The notes under the pieces were generated by a model. It was not told the DNA's origin. It worked only from the letters and a program-made list of their open reading frames with translations, and ran no database searches. A DNA stretch of 64,000 bases from Shinella sp. UYSO24 (GTDB lineage Bacteria; Pseudomonadota; Alphaproteobacteria; Rhizobiales; Rhizobiaceae): NCBI GenBank assembly GCA_902167985.1, contig CABHNZ010000007.1:124001-188000 (forward strand). Direction: 5' to 3'. Positions 28,900-39,303 of this stretch are shown here, in pieces. Each line of letters begins with the position of its first letter. The stretch's first letter is position 1. The position numbers and the translations under genes are program-made.

Positions 28900-30453
28900 G
28901 TGAACCGTCTGAAGAGAAAAATTCAAAGCTCCGCTGCCGCCGGGATGACCTTCTGCCTGGCGCTCTCGGGTCCGACGGTGAGTTTCGCACCGGTCGGCCT
29001 TTCTGAGGCGCAGGCGGCAGACAGCAGCCTCATCCGCATCAACGACATGGGACCCGGCACCAAGCGCCGGGTCAATCTCGGCTTGAACAAGGCCGTGGTC
29101 ATCGATCTGCCGGCTGACGCCCATGACATTCTGGTGGCTGATCCCTCCATGGCCGATGCCGTGACGCGCACCTCTCGCCGCATCTATCTCTTCGGCAAGT
29201 CGGTCGGTCAGACGAACATCTTCGTCTTCGGCGCTCATGGCGAGGAGATCGTCAGCCTCGACGTGCAGATCGAGCGTGATATCTCCGGCCTGCAGGCCAA
29301 TCTGAAACGCTTCCTGCCGGACTCCGATATCAAGGTCGAGATCATCTCGGACAATATCGTGCTCTCCGGCACGGTCCGCACCCCGCAGGATTCGACCCAG
29401 GCCGAAAAACTCGCCCGTGCCTTCCTGAAAGGCGGTGAGGCGACCACCCGCAACATCACCGCCGAAGGCAATGCCGGCAGCACCGCGGATATCTTTGCCG
29501 AAGATCGCCAGACCTCCCAGATCGTCAACCTCCTGACGATCGAAGGCGAAGACCAGGTCACGCTGAAGGTCACTGTGGCGGAAGTCAGCCGTCAGGTCCT
29601 GAAACAGCTCGGTTTCAACGGTTCGATCAGCGGCAAGGATGGTTCGATCTCCTATGCCAACCCGTCCAACCTCGGCAATGCCATCAATGTGGCCGGCACC
29701 GGCGCGCTGACCGGTTCGATCGGTGGCACGGCGCTCGCAACCTATATGAATGCCATGGAACAGGCCGGTGTCATGCGCACGCTCGCCGAACCCAGCCTGA
29801 CGGCAATTTCCGGCCAGCAGGCGAAGTTCTACGTGGGCGGCACCTACCGCCTTCCGGCGGAACAGGAAGTCTCCAAGGATGAGACGACCGGCCTTCCGAC
29901 CGTGACTCGCACCAGCGAATCGACCGATTACGGCATCACGCTCAACTTCAAGCCGGTGGTTCTCTCGCCGGGCCGCATCAGCCTTGCCATCGAGACTGAT
30001 GTTTCCGAACCGACGATCGAAGGCTCGGTCGTTACTGGCAATGGCAGCTCGCTCAGCATTCCGGGCAGCACATACCTGGCTATCCGCAAGCGCGAGGCTT
30101 CGACCACGGTCGAACTGCCCTCCGGCGGCTCGATCGTGATTGCCGGCCTGGTGCAGGATAATATCCGTCAGGCCATGTCCGGCCTGCCGGGCATTTCCAA
30201 GGTGCCGATCTTCGGCACGCTGTTCCGCAGCAAGGATTTCGTCCGTAACGAAAGCGAACTCGTCATCATCGCGACGCCCTATCTGGTGCGACCTGTCGCG
30301 CGCGACCAGATCGCAAGACCGGACGACAACTTCAATCCGGAAAACGATGCGGCCATGTATTTCCTGAACCGCGTCAACAAGATCTACGGCCGCAAGGAAC
30401 AGCCGGCGACCGGACAGCAATATAACGGCTCAGTCGGCTTCATCTACAAGTGA
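28900..30453 (+). CDS. cpaC: Outer-membrane secretin CpaC/RcpA
   Basis: A 517-residue secretin, GTG start. The signal peptide is followed by the pilus N-domain (residues about 40-130), a BON-like segment (IKVEIISDNIVLSGTVRTPQDSTQAEKLARAF) and the secretin core (about 240-480) with VTLKVTVAEVSRQVLKQLGFN and GLPGISKVPIFGTLFRSKDF. Forms the outer-membrane ring through which the Flp pilus passes. Intact frame; its stop overlaps the region just before cpaD. Confidence 0.94.
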   Translation: MNRLKRKIQSSAAAGMTFCLALSGPTVSFAPVGLSEAQAADSSLIRINDMGPGTKRRVNLGLNKAVVIDLPADAHDILVADPSMADAVTRTSRRIYLFGKSVGQTNIFVFGAHGEEIVSLDVQIERDISGLQANLKRFLPDSDIKVEIISDNIVLSGTVRTPQDSTQAEKLARAFLKGGEATTRNITAEGNAGSTADIFAEDRQTSQIVNLLTIEGEDQVTLKVTVAEVSRQVLKQLGFNGSISGKDGSISYANPSNLGNAINVAGTGALTGSIGGTALATYMNAMEQAGVMRTLAEPSLTAISGQQAKFYVGGTYRLPAEQEVSKDETTGLPTVTRTSESTDYGITLNFKPVVLSPGRISLAIETDVSEPTIEGSVVTGNGSSLSIPGSTYLAIRKREASTTVELPSGGSIVIAGLVQDNIRQAMSGLPGISKVPIFGTLFRSKDFVRNESELVIIATPYLVRPVARDQIARPDDNFNPENDAAMYFLNRVNKIYGRKEQPATGQQYNGSVGFIYK

Positions 30454-30467
30454 GCGGGATCAGGGAC

Positions 30468-31205
30468 ATGATGACTATCGACCATACTTTCCTTGCCCCC
30501 GCAGCGCCCGTCGGGTTGTGCCCGCGAAAGGCCTCCGCACAGGCTTTATTGCAGCCGGGCTTTCCGCCTGTGCCATGCTTCTGTCGTCCTGCGCGACCGG
30601 ACGAGACCGGTGCCATTCCGGACGACTACCGTACCCGTCATCCGATCGTGATTTCCGAGGGGCCGACGACACTCGATTTGCCGGTGTCTTCCGGTGACAC
30701 GCATCTGACGACCGGCATGAAGGACACGATCCGCGGCTTCGGTCAGAGTTTCTCGGCTTCCGGCGCCGGTGTCATGCAGGTTCAGGTACCGCATGGCTCC
30801 TATAATGCCGGTGCCGCCTCCGTCATCGGCGGCCAGGTGCGCCGTACCCTCACGGAAGCTGGCATTCCGGCACGCAGCGTCCTGATGACCGGCTATGCCG
30901 CCAACCCGAACGGTGATGCTGCCCCGATCCGTCTGTCCTATGTTGCCACCAAGGCGATGACCGATCAGTGCGGCCAGTGGCCGGCCGATCTCACCGACAA
31001 CACGTTCGGCAACAAGAACTGGTACAATTTCGGCTGCGCCAGCCAGAACAATCTCGCAGCCCAGATCGCCAACCCGTCCGATCTCATTGCGCCGCGCGCC
31101 ATGACGCCGATCGATGCGACCCAGCGCGCCGGCGTGATTGCCGATTACCGCGGCGAAAGCTCGAGCGGCACGACCACCACAACGACCACGACCACCTCGA
31201 ACTGA
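30468..31205 (+). CDS. cpaD: Pilus assembly lipoprotein CpaD (N-terminal frame disturbed as sequenced)
   Basis: CpaD pilotin-like protein, about 245 residues. The body reads DDYRTRHPIVISEGPTTLDLPV and NNLAAQIANPSDLIAPRAMTP, typical of CpaD. Between about 30507 and 30600 the correct reading is in another frame: RRVVPAKGLRTGFIAAGLSACAMLLSSCATG, which supplies the missing lipoprotein signal with the lipobox Cys. One lost C near 30507 and a net second shift near 30600 explain this. The protein ends in a run of nine Thr (positions about 31173-31199), an unusual tail. Helps CpaC insert in the outer membrane. Confidence 0.85.
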   Translation: MMTIDHTFLAPAAPVGLCPRKASAQALLQPGFPPVPCFCRPARPDETGAIPDDYRTRHPIVISEGPTTLDLPVSSGDTHLTTGMKDTIRGFGQSFSASGAGVMQVQVPHGSYNAGAASVIGGQVRRTLTEAGIPARSVLMTGYAANPNGDAAPIRLSYVATKAMTDQCGQWPADLTDNTFGNKNWYNFGCASQNNLAAQIANPSDLIAPRAMTPIDATQRAGVIADYRGESSSGTTTTTTTTTSN

Positions 31206-31232
31206 CGGGATCTCGGGCAACCGGAGTAAAAG

Positions 31233-32519
31233 ATGAGCGCGATCAACTATGAAATTCGCGGAGCCTCCGCCGAGGAGGTCCCTGACGACCTCGAAAAAGG
31301 CGGCGACTTCGAGCAGCTTCGCCCGCTGCCGCGCATCTCGATCCATGCCTTTTGCGAGACCGAGGCGATGCAGCGGATGATGGATCGCATGTCGCGCGAC
31401 CGCCGCATGGCCAAGGTCAACCTGCGGATGACCAATGGTGGCATCGAAGCGGCAGCCAACATGTTTTCCGGTACGCCGACCCCGAACCTCATCATTCTGG
31501 AAACCGATGCCGAGCCGAAGAACCTTCTGAGCGAGCTCGCGCCGCTCGCGGAAGTCTGCGATCCCTCGACCCGCGTCATCATTGTCGGCCGCTATAATGA
31601 TATCGCGCTTTACCGCGAACTCATTCGCAACGGCATTTCCGAATATCTCGTCGGTCCTGTCGCCATGGCCGACATGCTGTCCTCGGTCGCGCAGATCTTC
31701 GTTGATCCGGATGCCGAGCCGCTTGGCCGTTCGATCGCCTTCATCGGTGCCAAGGGTGGCGTCGGTGCCTCGACCATTGCCCATAACTGCGCTTTCGGCA
31801 TTTCCAGCCTGTTTTCGACCGAGACAATCCTCGCCGATCTCGACCTTCCCTTCGGCACCGCCAATATCGACTTCGATCAGGATCCCCCGCAGGGCATCGC
31901 CGAGGCCGTCTTCGCGCCGGAACGACTGGATGAGGTCTTCCTCGATCGCCTTCTGACGAAGTGCTCGGAACATCTATCGCTGCTGGCTGCCCCGTCGCTG
32001 CTCGATCGCGCCTATGATTTCGACAGCGCCGCCTTCCAGCCCGTCATCGACATTTTACAGCGCAATGCGCCGGTGGCCGTTCTGGATCTGCCGCATGTCT
32101 GGAACGACTGGACCCGCGCAGTCCTCGCCGATGTCGACGAGGTCGTCATCTGCGCCGTGCCGGATCTGGCCAATCTTCGCAACACCAAGAACATGCTGGA
32201 TGCCCTGAAGAAGCTGCGGCCGAACGATGCTGCGCCGCGCCTCGTCCTCAATCAGGTCGGCATGCCGAAACGCCCCGAGATCGCACCATCGGATTTCATC
32301 GAGCCATTGGAGATCGAGCCCGCCGCCATTCTCCAGTTCGATGCCCAGCTCTTCGGCAGTGCTGCCAATAGCGGGCGGATGATTTCCGAGATCGATGGCA
32401 AGTCGCCGACGGCCGAAACCTTTTCACAGCTCGCCCATGTGCTGACCGGCCGTGTGGCGATGAAGAAGGCAAAGCGCGCCGGGCTTGGCAAGATGCTTGG
32501 CATGCTGGGACGCAAGTAG
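31233..32519 (+). CDS. cpaE: Pilus localisation/assembly ATPase CpaE
   Basis: A 428-residue protein. The N-terminal half (residues about 25-155) is an atypical receiver-like domain. The C-terminal half is a MinD/ParA-type ATPase with a deviant Walker A, FIGAKGGVGASTIAHN, switch ILADLDLPFGTANIDF and a D in PVAVLDLPHVW. CpaE places the pilus machinery at the pole in Caulobacter. It lies 27 bases after cpaD and 76 bases before cpaF. Intact. Confidence 0.92.
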   Translation: MSAINYEIRGASAEEVPDDLEKGGDFEQLRPLPRISIHAFCETEAMQRMMDRMSRDRRMAKVNLRMTNGGIEAAANMFSGTPTPNLIILETDAEPKNLLSELAPLAEVCDPSTRVIIVGRYNDIALYRELIRNGISEYLVGPVAMADMLSSVAQIFVDPDAEPLGRSIAFIGAKGGVGASTIAHNCAFGISSLFSTETILADLDLPFGTANIDFDQDPPQGIAEAVFAPERLDEVFLDRLLTKCSEHLSLLAAPSLLDRAYDFDSAAFQPVIDILQRNAPVAVLDLPHVWNDWTRAVLADVDEVVICAVPDLANLRNTKNMLDALKKLRPNDAAPRLVLNQVGMPKRPEIAPSDFIEPLEIEPAAILQFDAQLFGSAANSGRMISEIDGKSPTAETFSQLAHVLTGRVAMKKAKRAGLGKMLGMLGRK

Positions 32520-32595
32520 TCTCGCACGCCGATAACGAAAGGGCAGGTCACTCCGTGGCCGGCTGACGCAGACAACCGGAAAGCTGGGTCGAGAG

Positions 32596-34116
32596 ATGTT
32601 TGGAAGACGCGGAAACGAAGGCATGGGCAAGGGTGGCGGTCTCGCATCGCCACCGCTGATGCCGGCTGCGACAACACCCGCCGCCTCGCCACAGCCGGCC
32701 GGCGCCATTGTGCCAGCATCCTCGGGACCGGAAGTCTTTGCCGAACCGTCGCGTGACAATGGCCCGGCCCATCGTCAGCCCATGGCCTCCTCGTCGTCGC
32801 ATACGCCGGCAGCCCGCAAGCGCCCGGCCCGCAACGAGAACTATTACGATACCAAGAGCCAGGTCTTCTCCGCGCTGATCGACACAATCGATCTGTCGCA
32901 GCTTTCCAAGCTCGATGCCGAGAGCGCGCGCGAGGAAATCCGCGACATCGTCAACGACATCATCACGATCAAGAATTTCGCGATGTCGATCTCCGAGCAG
33001 GAAGAACTGCTTGAAGATATCTGCAACGACGTTCTCGGCTACGGTCCGCTCGAGCCGCTTCTGGCACGCGATGATATTGCCGATATCATGGTCAATGGTG
33101 CCGGGCAGACCTTTATCGAAGTCGCCGGCAAGACGATCGAATCGGAAATCCGCTTCCGCGACAATGCCCAGCTTCTGTCGATCTGCCAGCGCATCGTCAG
33201 CCAGGTCGGCCGCCGCGTCGATGAAAGCTCGCCGATCTGTGACGCGCGCCTGCCCGACGGTTCGCGTGTCAACGTCATCGCGCCACCTCTGTCGTTGGAT
33301 GGCCCGGCGCTGACGATCCGTAAATTCAAGAAGGACAAGCTGACCCTCGAACAGCTCGTCCGCTTCGGCGCGATCACGCCGGAGGGCGCCACCCTTCTGC
33401 AGATCATCGGCCGCGTCCGCTGCAATGTCGTCATTTCCGGCGGTACGGGCTCCGGCAAGACGACGCTCCTCAATTGCCTCACCCGCTATATCGATGGCCA
33501 TGAGCGCGTCATCACCTGCGAGGACACGGCCGAACTGCAATTGCAGCAGCCGCATGTCGTACGCCTCGAAACCCGCCCGCCGAATATCGAAGGCGAGGGC
33601 GAGATCACCATGCGCGACCTCGTCAAGAACTGCCTGCGTATGCGCCCCGAACGGATCATCGTCGGTGAAGTGCGCGGACCGGAAGTCTTCGACCTTCTTC
33701 AGGCGATGAACACCGGTCACGACGGCTCGATGGGCACGATCCACTCCAACACGCCGCGCGAATGCCTGAGCCGTATGGAATCGATGATCGCCATGGGCGG
33801 CTTCACCCTGCCGGCCAAGACCGTGCGTGAAATCATCACCGGTTCCGTCGATATCATCGTCCAGGCCGCGCGCCTTCGCGACGGTTCGCGCCGCATCACG
33901 CAGATCACCGAGGTGATCGGCATGGAAGGCGATGTGATCGTGACGCAGGATCTGATGCGCTACGATATCGAGGGCGAAGACCAGGCCGGCAGGCTGATCG
34001 GCCGTCACGTCTCGACCGGCATCACCAAGCCGCATTTCTGGGATCGCGCCCGCTATTACGGTGAGGAACGTCGTCTCGCGGCGGCGCTCGACGCCATGGA
34101 AGTCGGCAGGACCTGA
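32596..34116 (+). CDS. cpaF: Pilus secretion ATPase CpaF/TadA
   Basis: A 506-residue type II/IV secretion ATPase. Residues about 1-80 form a low-complexity Pro/Ala/Ser-rich leader, then a helical N-domain. Walker A is [16 protein letters not shown], the Asp box is [22 protein letters not shown], Walker B is [15 protein letters not shown] and the His box is [20 protein letters not shown]. Powers pilus extension (and retraction in some systems). Intact and directly followed by tadB. Confidence 0.95.
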   Translation: MFGRRGNEGMGKGGGLASPPLMPAATTPAASPQPAGAIVPASSGPEVFAEPSRDNGPAHRQPMASSSSHTPAARKRPARNENYYDTKSQVFSALIDTIDLSQLSKLDAESAREEIRDIVNDIITIKNFAMSISEQEELLEDICNDVLGYGPLEPLLARDDIADIMVNGAGQTFIEVAGKTIESEIRFRDNAQLLSICQRIVSQVGRRVDESSPICDARLPDGSRVNVIAPPLSLDGPALTIRKFKKDKLTLEQLVRFGAITPEGATLLQIIGRVRCNVVISGGTGSGKTTLLNCLTRYIDGHERVITCEDTAELQLQQPHVVRLETRPPNIEGEGEITMRDLVKNCLRMRPERIIVGEVRGPEVFDLLQAMNTGHDGSMGTIHSNTPRECLSRMESMIAMGGFTLPAKTVREIITGSVDIIVQAARLRDGSRRITQITEVIGMEGDVIVTQDLMRYDIEGEDQAGRLIGRHVSTGITKPHFWDRARYYGEERRLAAALDAMEVGRT

Positions 34117-34130
34117 TCGGGGAGGGCGGC

Positions 34131-35135
34131 ATGGATCTCACTGTTGTGGCAATCGTGGCGCTGGCGGCGATCGCGGCCGGCGCTGTCTGCTACGGTTTCC
34201 TCTTCTCCAGCATGGAAGTGGAGAAGAAGTCCGGCGTCCGGTTGGAGCGGGTGAAATCCCACGAGACGGATCTGGGCCGTGCCAAGGCTGCCCGCGACCG
34301 CGTCCAGGAATTGTCGAAGCGCCGCAAATCCGTCCAGGACAGCCTCAAGGAGCTGGAGAAGAACCAGCAGGAAAAGAACAAGAAGCTTGGCGATGGCAGC
34401 ATCAAATCGCGCTTGCCGCGCACCGGCCTCGCCATCACGGTTGGCCGCTTCTATCTTTTCAGTGCAGCGCTGGGCTTTTTCGTCTTTCTCGTCGCGCTGC
34501 TGCTTGGCACCAATCTGCTTGTCGGTCTGGGCGCCGCCTTCGTCTCCGGCATCGGCGTGCCGCGCTGGGTCGTCGGCTTCCTCATCAAGCGCCGTCAGAA
34601 GAAGTTTCTCGAAGAATTTCCGAACGCCCTTGATGTCATGGTCCGCTCGATCAAGTCTGGCCTGCCGCTGAACGACGCCATCCGCCTGATTGCCTCCGAT
34701 GGCCAGGAACCGGTGAAGGCAGAGTTCCGCCGGGTCATCGAGGCGCAGCAGCTCGGCATCAGCATTCCTGATGCCTGTTTCCGCATGATGCAGACCATGC
34801 CATTGCCGGAAGTCAATTTCTTCGCCATCGTCATCGCCATCCAGAGCCAGGCCGGCGGCAATCTTTCGGAGGCACTCGGCAACCTCTCGCGCGTCCTGCG
34901 TGAACGCAAGAAGATGAAGGCCAAGGTCAATGCCCTGTCGATGGAAGCCAAGGCCTCGGCCTGCATCATCGGCGCGCTGCCCTTCATCGTCGCAACGCTC
35001 GTCTACCTGACCTCGCCGGATTACATCTCGCTGCTCTTCACCGATCCGCGCGGCCATATCATCCTTCTCGGTTCGGCCATCTGGATGTCGATCGGCATTT
35101 TCGTCATGCGCAACATGATCAACTTCGATATCTGA
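34131..35135 (+). CDS. tadB: Flp pilus inner-membrane platform protein TadB
   Basis: A 334-residue T2SSF-domain protein. An N-terminal helix (residues about 2-24) precedes a charged, coiled-coil-like stretch (about 30-90, many Lys/Glu). Two helices at about 105-140 are followed by the cytoplasmic F domain EEFPNALDVMVRSIKSGLPLNDAIRL and two C-terminal helices. Pairs with TadC as the platform for the CpaF ATPase. It starts 14 bases after cpaF. Confidence 0.93.
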   Translation: MDLTVVAIVALAAIAAGAVCYGFLFSSMEVEKKSGVRLERVKSHETDLGRAKAARDRVQELSKRRKSVQDSLKELEKNQQEKNKKLGDGSIKSRLPRTGLAITVGRFYLFSAALGFFVFLVALLLGTNLLVGLGAAFVSGIGVPRWVVGFLIKRRQKKFLEEFPNALDVMVRSIKSGLPLNDAIRLIASDGQEPVKAEFRRVIEAQQLGISIPDACFRMMQTMPLPEVNFFAIVIAIQSQAGGNLSEALGNLSRVLRERKKMKAKVNALSMEAKASACIIGALPFIVATLVYLTSPDYISLLFTDPRGHIILLGSAIWMSIGIFVMRNMINFDI

Positions 35136-35147
35136 GGACGGATCGCG

Positions 35148-36123
35148 ATGAAGGACCTTGCAGCACTTCTGACCGAGCCGACGACGCTGATCGCGGCACT
35201 TGTCGCCGTTGCGGTTTTGCGACACTCTACACGCTGGCGATCCCGCTTTTGGAAAAGGGCGACCTGTCGAAGCGAATGAAGGCCGTCTCCACCGAGCGCG
35301 AACAGTTGCGCGCGCGCGAGCGGGCGCGGATGAATGCCGATCAGTCGCGCGGCTCGCTGCGCAACCAGAACAACCGGCAGGCCAGCCGCATTGTCGAGCG
35401 CTTCAACCTGCGCGAGGCGCTGGTCGATCAGAACACAGTCAACCGACTACGTTCTGCCGGCCTTCGCACCCAGACGCCCTGAACATGTTTCTGGCGGCCC
35501 GTTTCATCCTGCCCTTCGTCTTCCTGATCGTCGCGATTGTCTGGCTGTTCGTGCTGGGCAATCTTGAGAGCAAGCCGCTCGCCATGCGTATTCTGGGCGC
35601 GGTCGGCTTTGCCTATCTCGGCTTCTATGCGCCGAACATCTATGTCTCGAACCGGATCAAGAAGCGGCAGGCCTCGATCAAGCGTTCCTGGCCGGATGCG
35701 CTGGACCTGATGCTGATCTGCGTCGAATCCGGTATTTCCATCGAAGCCGGCATGCGCCGAGCCGCCGAAGAAATCGGTACCCAGTCGCCGGAACTGGCGG
35801 AGGAACTGGTGCTGACCACGGCCGAACTCTCCTTCCTTCAGGATCGCCGCACCGCACTCGAAAATCTCGGCAACCGAACCCAGCTCGATATGGTCAAGGC
35901 CGTCGCACAGGCGCTTATTCAGGCAGACCGCTACGGTACGCCGGTGGCGCAGGCCCTGCGCGTTCTCGCCCAGGAAGGCCGCGACGAGCGGATGAACGAG
36001 GCGGAAAAGAAGGCCGCGGCCCTGCCTCCCAAGCTGACGGTCCCGATGATCCTGTTCTTCCTGCCGGTCCTGATGGCCGTAATTCTCGGCCCTGCCGGCA
36101 TTCAGGTCGCCGACAAGTTCTGA
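35148..36123 (+). CDS. tadC: Flp pilus inner-membrane platform protein TadC (two frameshifts as sequenced)
   Basis: The second T2SSF platform protein, 325 residues when repaired. It starts MKDLAALLTEPTTLIAALVAVAV at 35148. One C added near 35219 restores FATLYTLAIPLLEKGDLSKRMKAV, and one base near 35476 rejoins the segment LRTQT to LNMFLAARFILPFVFLIV. The F domain is seen in RSWPDALDLMLICVESGISIEAGMRRAAEE. It starts 12 bases after tadB. The three pieces are collinear and without other damage. Confidence 0.88.
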
Positions 36124-36229
36124 TCTGCCGGTTCCGGCCGTGTGGGGCCGCCGGACGTCCATCGATGGGCCGCGAGCAAACACGGCTGATGGACCGCCGG
36201 CTATCCCGTTTGAAAACCGTCTCTGGATT

Positions 36230-37165
36230 TTAGTTGGTGGAAACGCTCGGCCGCATGGCCATGTCGCCAAGCCCACTGCCTGCCGCACTGGCGCTTTTGC
36301 CGGTGGCCGCCGTGGCATTGTTCGACGGCTGACGTGACGCTGCCGGGGCAGGGCTCTTGTCGGCAAGCTTCGACCAGGAGTTCTGTTGTGCCAGCATATT
36401 GCGCAGATAGGCGACATTGGCATCCGCCTGCTGCGGTGAAAGCTCGGAGCGGGCAATCTGGATGGCTTCCGGGAAACGTCCCTGCAGGCCGACGACGAGC
36501 GCGAGGTTCTGTCTGACGCGGCTGTCGGCCGTCGGCTGCTTGGCGGCATTGCGCAGATAGGTTTCCGCCGTCTTGAGGTCGCCGGTCAGCACATAGGACA
36601 TGCCGAGATTAGAAAGGACGCTCGGCTCGTTGGGCTGCGCTTCGAGCGCCATGCGATAGGTGGCGCGGGCATCATCGGCCCGGCCGAGCTGGTCGAGCAC
36701 GGCACCCTTGGCGGAGTAAAGCCGCCAGTCGGGATGGTCGGGCGTCTGGGCCCGGTCGATCGTATCGAGAGCCTGCTGCAATTGTCCCGCGCCGGCCTGC
36801 GCCTTGCCATAGGCGGCCAGCACGTCGCGGTCGCTCGGATGGGCGATTGCCACCTGCTGCATGACTGCCAGCGCCTGTCCGTTCTTGCCGTTCATGCCGA
36901 GAACGGTGGCATAGCGCATGCCTATGTCTTTATCCTTCGGGCTTTTCACATAAGCGGCACCGATCGAACGCTCGGCATTGGCAAGCTGTGCGCTGTCCAT
37001 CGTGTCGAGCGGTGCGGAGGCCGAAACCGGCGGGATAGAGCCGGTCGTGGTCGGATCCTGGCGTGACGTGGTGGCGCAGCTCGCGACGGAAAGGGCGATT
37101 GCGGCCATCGCCGTTGCCCTGAAAAGGTTCGTCGTCAACAGTCTGTGGCCTCGGGCAGCGGTCAT
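36230..37165 (-). CDS. tadD: TadD-like tetratricopeptide lipoprotein
   Basis: A 311-residue lipoprotein. The signal peptide ends in LSVASC (lipobox Cys at about residue 30). TPR repeats run from about 60 to 250, for example MDSAQLANAERSIGAAYVKSPKDKD and QLQQALDTIDRAQTPDHPDWRLYSAKGAV. The tail is Ala/Ser/Pro-rich. It is convergent with tadC at the end of the pilus locus. TadD homologues are needed for pilus biogenesis, probably with the secretin. Confidence 0.85.
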   Translation of the reverse strand: MTAARGHRLLTTNLFRATAMAAIALSVASCATTSRQDPTTTGSIPPVSASAPLDTMDSAQLANAERSIGAAYVKSPKDKDIGMRYATVLGMNGKNGQALAVMQQVAIAHPSDRDVLAAYGKAQAGAGQLQQALDTIDRAQTPDHPDWRLYSAKGAVLDQLGRADDARATYRMALEAQPNEPSVLSNLGMSYVLTGDLKTAETYLRNAAKQPTADSRVRQNLALVVGLQGRFPEAIQIARSELSPQQADANVAYLRNMLAQQNSWSKLADKSPAPAASRQPSNNATAATGKSASAAGSGLGDMAMRPSVSTN

Positions 37166-37306
37166 CGGCGATCTCGTCGGGTCCGGCCCGGTTCCTGCCG
37201 GCTGGCGAAGGCTACGGGCAACTAGCGCGTTTCCCTGAAGTCAATAAACTGTTAACCCTAACAGATCGTTAAGACGTATGATTCCAGACGCTTGCAAAGG
37301 CCGGCC

Positions 37307-38726
37307 ATGACCCTCCACCAATTCATCGAACGCCCCTCCGTTTTCGCCGCCGAAGGCGCTGCGGCAAAGACCGTTTATGCCGTCACCCCGGCCGATCTTG
37401 AGGCCGCCGGCGCAGACGGCAAGGGCCCGGATGCCGCGGCACTGGCATGGGCGAAGGCTGCGGGCTTTGCAGCCGAAGCCGGCAGCCTGCTTCTGGTGCC
37501 CGGTGAGGATGGCGCTGTCAAATCGGCGCTCTTCGGTCTTGGCGGCAATCCGGCAGAACAGCCTTTCGCCGCCGGCCGCCTGTCAAAACTTCTGCCGGCC
37601 GGCGACTGGAAGGTCGAGACCACGGCTCTCACCGGCGAGCAGGTGGCGCTCGGCTTTGCGCTCGGCGCCTACACTTTCCCGCGCTATCGCAGCGACAAGC
37701 AGAAGGGCGTCCGGCTTCTCCCCTCGGAAAGCACCGACCGCGCCGATCTCGAGCGCAAGGCCGCGGCCGTCACGCTGGTCCGCGATCTCGTCAACACGCC
37801 GACCAACGATATGGGTCCGGCCGATCTCGAACAGGCTTTCCGCGCTCTGGGAGAGCATTATGGCGCGACCGTCACCTCGATCGTCGGCGATGAGCTTCTG
37901 GCGCAGAATTTTCCGCTGATCCACGCTGTCGGCCGCGCCAGCACCACCGCGCCGCGGCTTCTCGAAATGCGCTGGAGCCCCAAGGGGAAGGCAGCGGCAA
38001 AGAGCATCACGCTGGTCGGCAAGGGCGTCTGCTTCGATACCGGCGGTCTCGACATCAAGACCTCGACGGGTATGGCGCTGATGAAGAAGGATATGGGCGG
38101 TGCGGCCAATGTCATGGGCCTCGCCCTGATGATCATGGATGCGAACCTTGGCCTTGATCTGCGTGTCCTCGTGCCGGCCGTCGAAAACTCCATCGCAGGC
38201 GATGCATTCCGCCCGGGCGATATTTATAAGAGCCGCAAGGGCATCACGGTGCAGATCGACAATACCGATGCCGAGGGCCGGCTGGTTCTGGCCGATGCGC
38301 TCGCCTATGCCGACGAGACGCCGTCCGACCTGATGATCGATATGGCAACGCTCACTGGCGCCGCCCGTGTCGCGCTCGGCGCCGAGCTTGCTCCCTATTT
38401 CACCGATGACGAGGCCCTGTCGGCGAGCTCGGCCAGGCCTCGGCACAGGAGAGCGACCCGATGTGGCGCCTGCCGCTCTGGATGGGTTATGACAAGGATC
38501 TCCGCTCGCGTGCGGCAGACATCACCAATGCCCCGGGCGGTGGCATGGCGGGCGCATCACCGCAGCCCTCTTCCTCAAGCGTTTCGTCACCGAAACGAAG
38601 AGCTGGGCGCATTTCGACATCTATGCCTGGGTGCCGGCGGAAAAGCCGCATGCGCCGGTCGGCGGCGATGCCTTCGCCATTCGCGCGCTCTATGGCGTCA
38701 TCCGCGATATGGCCGGCAAAGCGTAA
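37307..38726 (+). CDS. pepA: M17 leucyl aminopeptidase (two frameshifts as sequenced)
   Basis: Cytosolic metallo-exopeptidase, 473 residues when repaired. The metal-binding sequences are LVGKGVCFDTGGLDIK, MKKDMGGAANVMG and QIDNTDAEGRLVLADAL (the NTDAEGRL motif of M17). The frame is lost at about 38424 and at about 38554. One C then one G restore ALSAELGQASAQESDPMWRLPLW and GGGMAGAITAALFLKRFVTETKSWAHFDIYAW. It starts at 37307 (MTLHQFIERPSV). The shorter N-terminal domain suggests the PepB/leucyl-aminopeptidase-like subgroup. Confidence 0.9.
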
Positions 38727-38749
38727 CGGCTGCGAAACGAAACGGTAAC

Positions 38750-38785
38750 GCCCTGTCCTATAATGTCCTTTTGACAAGACAGGGC
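38750..38785. other. Dyad between pepA and the MarR-type gene
   Basis: GCCCTGTC and GACAGGGC are exact inverted 8-mers separated by 20 bases. No T-run follows, so it is not a good terminator. It could be an operator of the downstream MarR-type regulator, or a weak end signal for pepA. Confidence 0.35.
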
Positions 38786-38901
38786 GATTGCCGAGGGCAA
38801 GACCCCTCCCGCGCTTGCGGCCATCTCACTTGAGGGGGCAGATGAGCGGGGGAGGGAGCCACGCAGGCTATCGATCACCCTGCTGAGAGAGGGAGATCAC
38901 C

Positions 38902-39303
38902 ATGCCGGCGGAACTGACGGCCACAGAAGCGCTCGGTCTCTGGCACCGGGTCTCGCTTGGCCTCGTGCGCCATGCAGGCGCTGGCAGCGAGGAGGGCGCC
39001 GACATGCCGGCCGCAACGGGAGCGCCGGAAGGGCGCGACCTGACCCAGCGCCAGATGGCCATCCTCCTGCAGATCTATCTCGTGCCCCCGCCGCATACGG
39101 TGCGCGGGCTGGCGGCCACGCTTGGCGTCACCAAGCCGGTGGTGACGAGAGCGCTCGACACGATGGGCGCTGCCGGCCTCGTCGATCGCGAGCGCGACGA
39201 GAAGGATCGCCGCAATGTGGTGATCCGGCGCACGGTTGCCGGTGCCCTCTATCTTGAAACGCTGGGCGACCTTATTATCCGCGAAGCACGCCGGCAGGCT
39301 TGA
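38902..39303 (+). CDS. MarR-family transcriptional regulator
   Basis: A 133-residue winged-helix protein. The helix-turn-helix is TVRGLAATLGVTKPVVTRALDTM, followed by the wing VDRERDEKDRRNVVIRRT. The N-terminal helices and a Gly/Ala-rich loop (residues about 25-45) complete the fold. It is followed by an NlpC/P60 hydrolase on the same strand 61 bases later, which may be its target. The stop lies in a 12-bp tandem repeat. Ligand unknown. Confidence 0.85.
   Translation: MPAELTATEALGLWHRVSLGLVRHAGAGSEEGADMPAATGAPEGRDLTQRQMAILLQIYLVPPPHTVRGLAATLGVTKPVVTRALDTMGAAGLVDRERDEKDRRNVVIRRTVAGALYLETLGDLIIREARRQA

Noticed and set aside
37252-37272. CtrA site between the TPR lipoprotein and pepA
   Set aside because: The two TTAA elements are 13 rather than 7 bases apart, so the motif does not fit.
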